Positions 5,488 through 8,346 of a stretch of DNA of 8,346 nt are shown in pieces. Position 1 is the first letter of the stretch; every line of letters begins with the position of its first letter. The stretch is from assembly GCA_019413925.1 (NCBI GenBank), contig DXMY01000001.1:1-8346 (forward strand), given 5' to 3'. A model generated the notes under the pieces. It worked only from the letters and a program-made list of their open reading frames with translations, did no database searches and was not told the origin of the DNA. Both the position numbers and the translations under genes were made by a program. This DNA comes from Collinsella sp. (lineage in GTDB: Bacteria > Actinomycetota > Coriobacteriia > Coriobacteriales > Coriobacteriaceae).

Positions 5488-6966
5488 TTAGATCAACACG
5501 CAGGCGACGGTCAGGATGATGGCGCAGACGACGGAGAGCGCGACGATGAGCTTAAGGGCAAACTTGAGCCAGGTCGTCCACTCGATCTTGGCCAGGGCGA
5601 GACCGCCCATGATGGCGCCGGAGGTCGGGGTGAATAGGTTCACGACACCGATGGCGGCGGAGAAGATCATGACCATGACCTCAGGCGAGAAGCCGAGCTT
5701 AACAGCCAGCGGTCCCATGATGGGCATGGAGACGGTGGCCATACCGGAGGTCGAGGGGATCAGGAAGGACAGGCCGAAGTAGACCAGGAAGCTCATGGGA
5801 GCGAAGATCACGCCGGACAGGCCAGCCAGGGCATTGGCGGCAGCGTCGAGGACGAAGACATCGAGGCCGGTGTTAGCCATGAGGACGGAGATACCACGGG
5901 CGAGGGCGATGACGAGAACAACGGACATCATGTCGGCAGCGCCGGTGATGAAGGTGTTAACGATCTGCTTCTCGGACAGGCCACCGATGATACCGATCAG
6001 GACGGCCATGAGGAAGAACCAGGTGGAAGCCTCGTCGAAGTACCACTGGCCAATGGGCAGGCCGGTGATCAGGGCAGACCAGCCCTGGACGACGGCGTTA
6101 CCGTCGGCGTCGTAGACGGCGCCAGCGTCGAAGAAGTTGGCGACGCCCTCGTTGAGGTCGGCCAGCGGAATGAAGCCGACGATCATGACGACGAAGGTGA
6201 AGGCGAAGGCAATCAGAACACCCTTCTGACGACCGGTGAGCTTGACCTCCTTGTGGACCTCGGAAGCAGCCTTGCCGTGAGCCTCTTCGGCGTCCTTGAG
6301 CTCCTGCATCGACAGGATGGTGGAACCCTTGTCAGCCTTGACCTTCTTGGCATAGTTCATCACGAAGAAGATGGACATAGCGGTAGTGACAATCCACAGG
6401 ACGGCACCGAGGCCGATGATGATGGACTGGTTGACCTCAATGCCAACGCCGGTCAGAGCGTCGACGGCAGCGCCGACGGCGAACGGGTTAACCGTGGAGC
6501 CCAGGCAGCCGCAGCCAGCGCCGAGCAGGACGGTAGCGGCACCGACCATGGGGTCGAAGCCAGCGGCCATCATGGTAGCGGCGAGCAGGGCGTAGAAGGG
6601 AACGGTCTCCTCGCACATACCATAGGTGGTACCACCGAGGGAGAAGATGAGCATCAGCACGGGAATGAGCATAATCTCGTTGCCCTTAAGCTTCTGCACC
6701 AGAACGGCAATGCCGTTGTCCAGGGCGCCGGTCTCGGTCATCATGCCGAGGAAGCCGCCCAGGATCATAACGAAGAGGCAGACGGGCAGAGCGTCAGCGA
6801 AGCCCAGGATCGGGGCGGTGCAGAAATCGCTCAGACGGGCTGCAGTAACCGCGCCGCCGGACGTACCGGAGACGATTACGGTAATCACTGCGACAATTGC
6901 CAGCAGAGCAAGAAGAATGGTGAACGATGAAGGCATACCGCGCTTTTTCTTAGCGGTCTCAGTCAT
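5488..6966 (-). CDS. arcD: YfcC/ArcD-type transporter, probable arginine:ornithine antiporter
   Basis: This is a 492-aa integral membrane protein of the YfcC/DcuC-like (C4-dicarboxylate anaerobic carrier) family, which includes the ArcD arginine-ornithine antiporters of streptococcal ADI operons. Hydrophobic segments run through most of the chain (first at about 15-33, then 51-75, 98-111, 122-150, 180-203, 249-267, 313-329, 343-364, 384-402, 425-446, 467-490). Between about 204 and 248 is a charged cytoplasmic loop (KKVKADKGS...KEVKLTGRQK). Conserved-looking motifs are GGTTYGMCEET (111-121), LGSTVNPFAVG (155-165), PSTSGMATVSMPIMGPLA (404-421) and LFTPTSGAIMGGLALAKI (444-461). I placed the start at the ATG at 6966, which has AAGGGGGG 9 nt upstream. 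ATGs at 6993 and 6975 are in frame, but the first has a weak ribosome-binding site and the second abuts the G-run. The substrate assignment rests on the adjacent arcA and arcB. Another amino acid or dicarboxylate is possible. Confidence 0.85.
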   Translation of the reverse strand: MTETAKKKRGMPSSFTILLALLAIVAVITVIVSGTSGGAVTAARLSDFCTAPILGFADALPVCLFVMILGGFLGMMTETGALDNGIAVLVQKLKGNEIMLIPVLMLIFSLGGTTYGMCEETVPFYALLAATMMAAGFDPMVGAATVLLGAGCGCLGSTVNPFAVGAAVDALTGVGIEVNQSIIIGLGAVLWIVTTAMSIFFVMNYAKKVKADKGSTILSMQELKDAEEAHGKAASEVHKEVKLTGRQKGVLIAFAFTFVVMIVGFIPLADLNEGVANFFDAGAVYDADGNAVVQGWSALITGLPIGQWYFDEASTWFFLMAVLIGIIGGLSEKQIVNTFITGAADMMSVVLVIALARGISVLMANTGLDVFVLDAAANALAGLSGVIFAPMSFLVYFGLSFLIPSTSGMATVSMPIMGPLAVKLGFSPEVMVMIFSAAIGVVNLFTPTSGAIMGGLALAKIEWTTWLKFALKLIVALSVVCAIILTVACVLI

Positions 6967-6975
6967 AGTTCTCAT

Positions 6976-6984
6976 CCCCCCTTC
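6976..6984 (-). promoter_or_regulatory. Shine-Dalgarno that sets the transporter start
   Basis: GAAGGGGGG precedes the ATG at 6966 by 9 nt. The same G-run overlaps codons 4-6 of the longest reading frame (ATG 6993), which argues that the longer form is not the main product. Confidence 0.6.
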
Positions 6985-6999
6985 ATAAATCATTTACTG

Positions 7000-7050
7000 A
7001 TCTCGCCCGAAGCGGCTCTTCCGTGCCGTGCCTGCCGCTTGATGCGAGAT
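7000..7050 (-). promoter_or_regulatory. Two-tier stem-loop in the transporter leader
   Basis: ATCTCGC (7000-7006) pairs with GCGAGAT (7044-7050). Inside, after a 3x3 internal loop, AAGCGGC (7010-7016) pairs with GCCGCTT (7034-7040). The apical loop of 17 nt contains a CCGTGCCGTGCC direct repeat. It fills most of the space between the arcB terminator and the transporter ribosome-binding site. It has no T-run, so it is more likely an mRNA processing, stability or translation-control element. It could also be a protein-binding site on DNA. Confidence 0.5.
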
Positions 7051-7061
7051 TATTACCAGAT

Positions 7062-7098
7062 AAAACCGCTCGGGGTGTGCAGCAATACACCCCGAGCG
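7062..7098 (-). terminator. Intrinsic terminator after arcB
   Basis: CGCTCGGGGTGT and ACACCCCGAGCG (7067-7078 and 7087-7098) form a perfect 12-bp G+C-rich stem with an 8-nt loop. On the minus strand GTTTTA follows (T-run 7062-7065). It starts 15 nt after the arcB stop. With only about 95 bp left before the transporter start, transporter expression must come from read-through or from a promoter close to this site. Confidence 0.92.
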
Positions 7099-7113
7099 AG
7101 ATGCTAGATGCTC

Positions 7114-8109
7114 TTACTTGAGCGTGGCGTACATGACAGCCTTGATGGTGTGCATGCGGTTCTCAGCCTCGTCGAAGACCTTGGAAGCGGGGCTCTCGAA
7201 GACCTCGTCGGTGACCTCCTGCTCGGTGATGCCGAACTGCTCGCACTTCTCGGCGCCAATGGTGGTGTTGGTGTCGTGGAAGCTGGGCAGGCAGTGCAGG
7301 AAGATGGCACCCGGGTTGGCCATAGCCATGACGTCGGAGGTGACACGATACGGGGTGAGCTGAGCGATGCGCTCGGCCCAGACCTCGTCGGGCTCGCCCA
7401 TGGAGACCCACACGTCGGTGTAGATAACGTCGGCACCGGTGACGCCGTCCTTGACGTCGGTGGTCAGCTTAATGGTGCAGCCGTTGGCCTCAGCGATGGG
7501 CTTGCAGGCCTCGATGACGTCGTCAGCGGGCATGCACTCCTCGGGGCCGCAGGCCACGAAGTTCATGCCGAGCTTGGAGCAGACGACCATGAGGGAGCGA
7601 GCGACGTTGTTCTTGCAGTCGCCCATGAAGACGAGGGTCTTGCCCTTGATGTCGTAGTTGAAGTTCTCCTGGACGGTCAGGATGTCGGCGAGCATCTGGG
7701 TGGGGTGCCACTCGGTGGTCAGACCGTTCCACACGGGCACGCCGGACTTAGCGGCAAGCTCCTCGACGTCGTCCTGGGCAAAGCCACGGAACTCGATGCC
7801 GTCATACATGCGGCCGAGAACGCGGGCGGTGTCCTCGATGGACTCCTTCTTGCCCATCTGCGACGAACCCGGATCGAGGTAGGTGACGCCCATGCCCAGA
7901 TCCATGCCGCCGACCTCGAAGGCGCAGCGGGTACGAGTGGAGGTCTTCTGGAAGAGCAGGACGATGTTCTTGCCCTCGAGATAGCGGTGAGGAACGCCGG
8001 CGCGCTTCATGTCCTTGAAGTTCTTGGAGAGCTTGAGCAGGTACTCGATCTCCTCGGTGGTGAGGTCGAGGAGCTTGAGGAAGCTACGGCCGGAGAGGTT
8101 AACACCCAT
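7114..8109 (-). CDS. arcB: Ornithine carbamoyltransferase (catabolic, ADI pathway)
   Basis: This 331-aa cytoplasmic transcarbamoylase (also named argF) has the usual family length. In the ADI pathway it runs towards phosphorolysis of citrulline to ornithine and carbamoyl phosphate. The carbamoyl-phosphate-binding domain carries STRTR (57-61), GSSQMGKKESIEDTARVLGRMYDGI (81-105) and HPTQ (135-138). The ornithine-binding domain carries DCKNNVARS (164-172), the SMG loop in DVWVSMGE (232-239) and HCLPSFHD with C273 (272-279). All are as expected for an active enzyme. The ATG has AAAGGA about 8 nt upstream. It lies 102 bp downstream of arcA and upstream of an ArcD-type transporter, so the context favours the catabolic role over arginine biosynthesis. 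No biosynthetic arg genes are present in the window. Sequence alone cannot set the direction of the reaction. Confidence 0.96.
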   Translation of the reverse strand: MGVNLSGRSFLKLLDLTTEEIEYLLKLSKNFKDMKRAGVPHRYLEGKNIVLLFQKTSTRTRCAFEVGGMDLGMGVTYLDPGSSQMGKKESIEDTARVLGRMYDGIEFRGFAQDDVEELAAKSGVPVWNGLTTEWHPTQMLADILTVQENFNYDIKGKTLVFMGDCKNNVARSLMVVCSKLGMNFVACGPEECMPADDVIEACKPIAEANGCTIKLTTDVKDGVTGADVIYTDVWVSMGEPDEVWAERIAQLTPYRVTSDVMAMANPGAIFLHCLPSFHDTNTTIGAEKCEQFGITEQEVTDEVFESPASKVFDEAENRMHTIKAVMYATLK

Positions 8110-8140
8110 GGTTCGTTTCCTTTCGAAAAAGTGAATTACT

Positions 8141-8165
8141 AAAAAGTGGTGCCCGTTTGACGGGC
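8141..8165 (-). terminator. Small stem plus T-run in the arcA-arcB spacer (weak terminator/attenuator)
   Basis: GCCCG (8151-8155) pairs with CGGGC (8161-8165) around a 5-nt loop. On the minus strand the stem is followed by ACCAC and then TTTTT (8141-8145). The 5-nt gap before the T-run and the short stem make termination partial at best. It could lower arcB transcription relative to arcA. Confidence 0.4.
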
Positions 8166-8169
8166 GAAA

Positions 8170-8198
8170 CCGGTGCGGCTGTAGGGGGACCGCACCGG
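8170..8198 (-). promoter_or_regulatory. Perfect 9-bp stem-loop in the arcA-arcB spacer
   Basis: CCGGTGCGG and CCGCACCGG pair exactly with an 11-nt loop. The stem begins 13 nt after the arcA stop, and on the minus strand only TTT follows. It may act as a partial terminator, or as a 3'-end stabiliser or processing site that lets arcA mRNA outlast arcB mRNA. Confidence 0.6.
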
Positions 8199-8211
8199 AA
8201 CCGTTAAAACC

Positions 8212-8346
8212 TTAGAGGTCCTCGCGCCAGAAGGGCATGCTCATGCAGCGCGGGCCGCCACGGCCGCGGGAGAGCTCGGCGGAGGGCACGACGAGAAGGT
8301 CCAGGCCCTCCTTGTACAGCACGTCGTTGGTGACGGTGTTGCGGGC
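8212..8346 (-). CDS. arcA: Arginine deiminase, C-terminal fragment (cut by window edge)
   Basis: Only the last 44 codons and the TAA stop (8212-8214) are in the window; the 5' part lies beyond position 8346. The enzyme hydrolyses L-arginine to citrulline and ammonia, the first step of the ADI pathway, in the cytoplasm. The fragment reads ARNTVTNDVLYKEGLDLLVV, then PSAELSRGRGGPRCMSMPFWREDL. The SRGRGGPRCMSMP block holds the conserved active-site cysteine near the C-terminus of arginine deiminases, and the chain ends where the family normally ends. The truncation is due to the window, not to a broken gene. It is followed by arcB on the same strand after 102 bp with two stem-loops. Confidence 0.93.
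   Translation of the reverse strand, partial: ARNTVTNDVLYKEGLDLLVVPSAELSRGRGGPRCMSMPFWREDL

Noticed and set aside
6253..6930. Plus-strand open frame (225 codons) antisense to the transporter
   Set aside because: Its G/H/D/Q-rich composition is the complement of hydrophobic codons of the membrane protein, not a real protein.
8131..8140. TGAAT half-site resembling an ArgR box upstream of arcB
   Set aside because: Only one half-site is present, with no matching ATTCA at the right spacing. Such 5-mers are common.
7108..8142. Plus-strand open frame (344 codons) antisense to arcB
   Set aside because: Repetitive low-complexity composition (V, L, G, D, E rich) typical of an antisense shadow; arcB on the other strand has all its motifs.

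Overview
The window is about 60% G+C and every protein-coding gene I can support lies on the minus strand. The gene content and codon use fit a high-G+C Gram-positive anaerobe of the Coriobacteriia, with Collinsella or a close relative as my best guess. That rests on overall resemblance (arginine deiminase genes, a UPF0371/DUF1846 protein, the actinobacterial pyrG-xerD pairing) and was not searched.

Read in the direction of transcription (high to low coordinates), the window opens with the last 44 codons of arginine deiminase (arcA, cut by the window edge). Next come a catabolic-type ornithine carbamoyltransferase (arcB, also named argF) and a multi-pass YfcC/ArcD-type transporter. Together these form an arginine deiminase (ADI) module: arginine in and ornithine out, arginine to citrulline, citrulline plus phosphate to ornithine plus carbamoyl phosphate. 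The carbamate kinase (arcC) that would make ATP from carbamoyl phosphate is not in the window. The three genes are separated by stem-loops, including a strong intrinsic terminator after arcB, so they are probably expressed at different levels.

Between the transporter and the next gene lies a 487-bp non-coding stretch (5001-5487) packed with inverted repeats. The most striking is a roughly 100-bp element with 15-bp perfect terminal inverted repeats, a further internal hairpin and a symmetrically placed 5-bp direct repeat (CAGCG). It looks like a miniature inverted-repeat mobile element or a dispersed palindromic repeat.

Then come a UPF0371/DUF1846 gene with its own -10 box and terminator, a small winged-helix protein of unknown target with its own terminator, and a pyrG-xerD operon (CTP synthase and the chromosome-dimer-resolution recombinase) that ends in a long hairpin terminator at 48-114.

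I see no rRNA, tRNA, CRISPR array, complete insertion sequence or recognisable riboswitch class. The most unusual part is the structured intergenic region and its candidate MITE. The genes themselves belong to known families, and I do not see a clear new multi-gene system.
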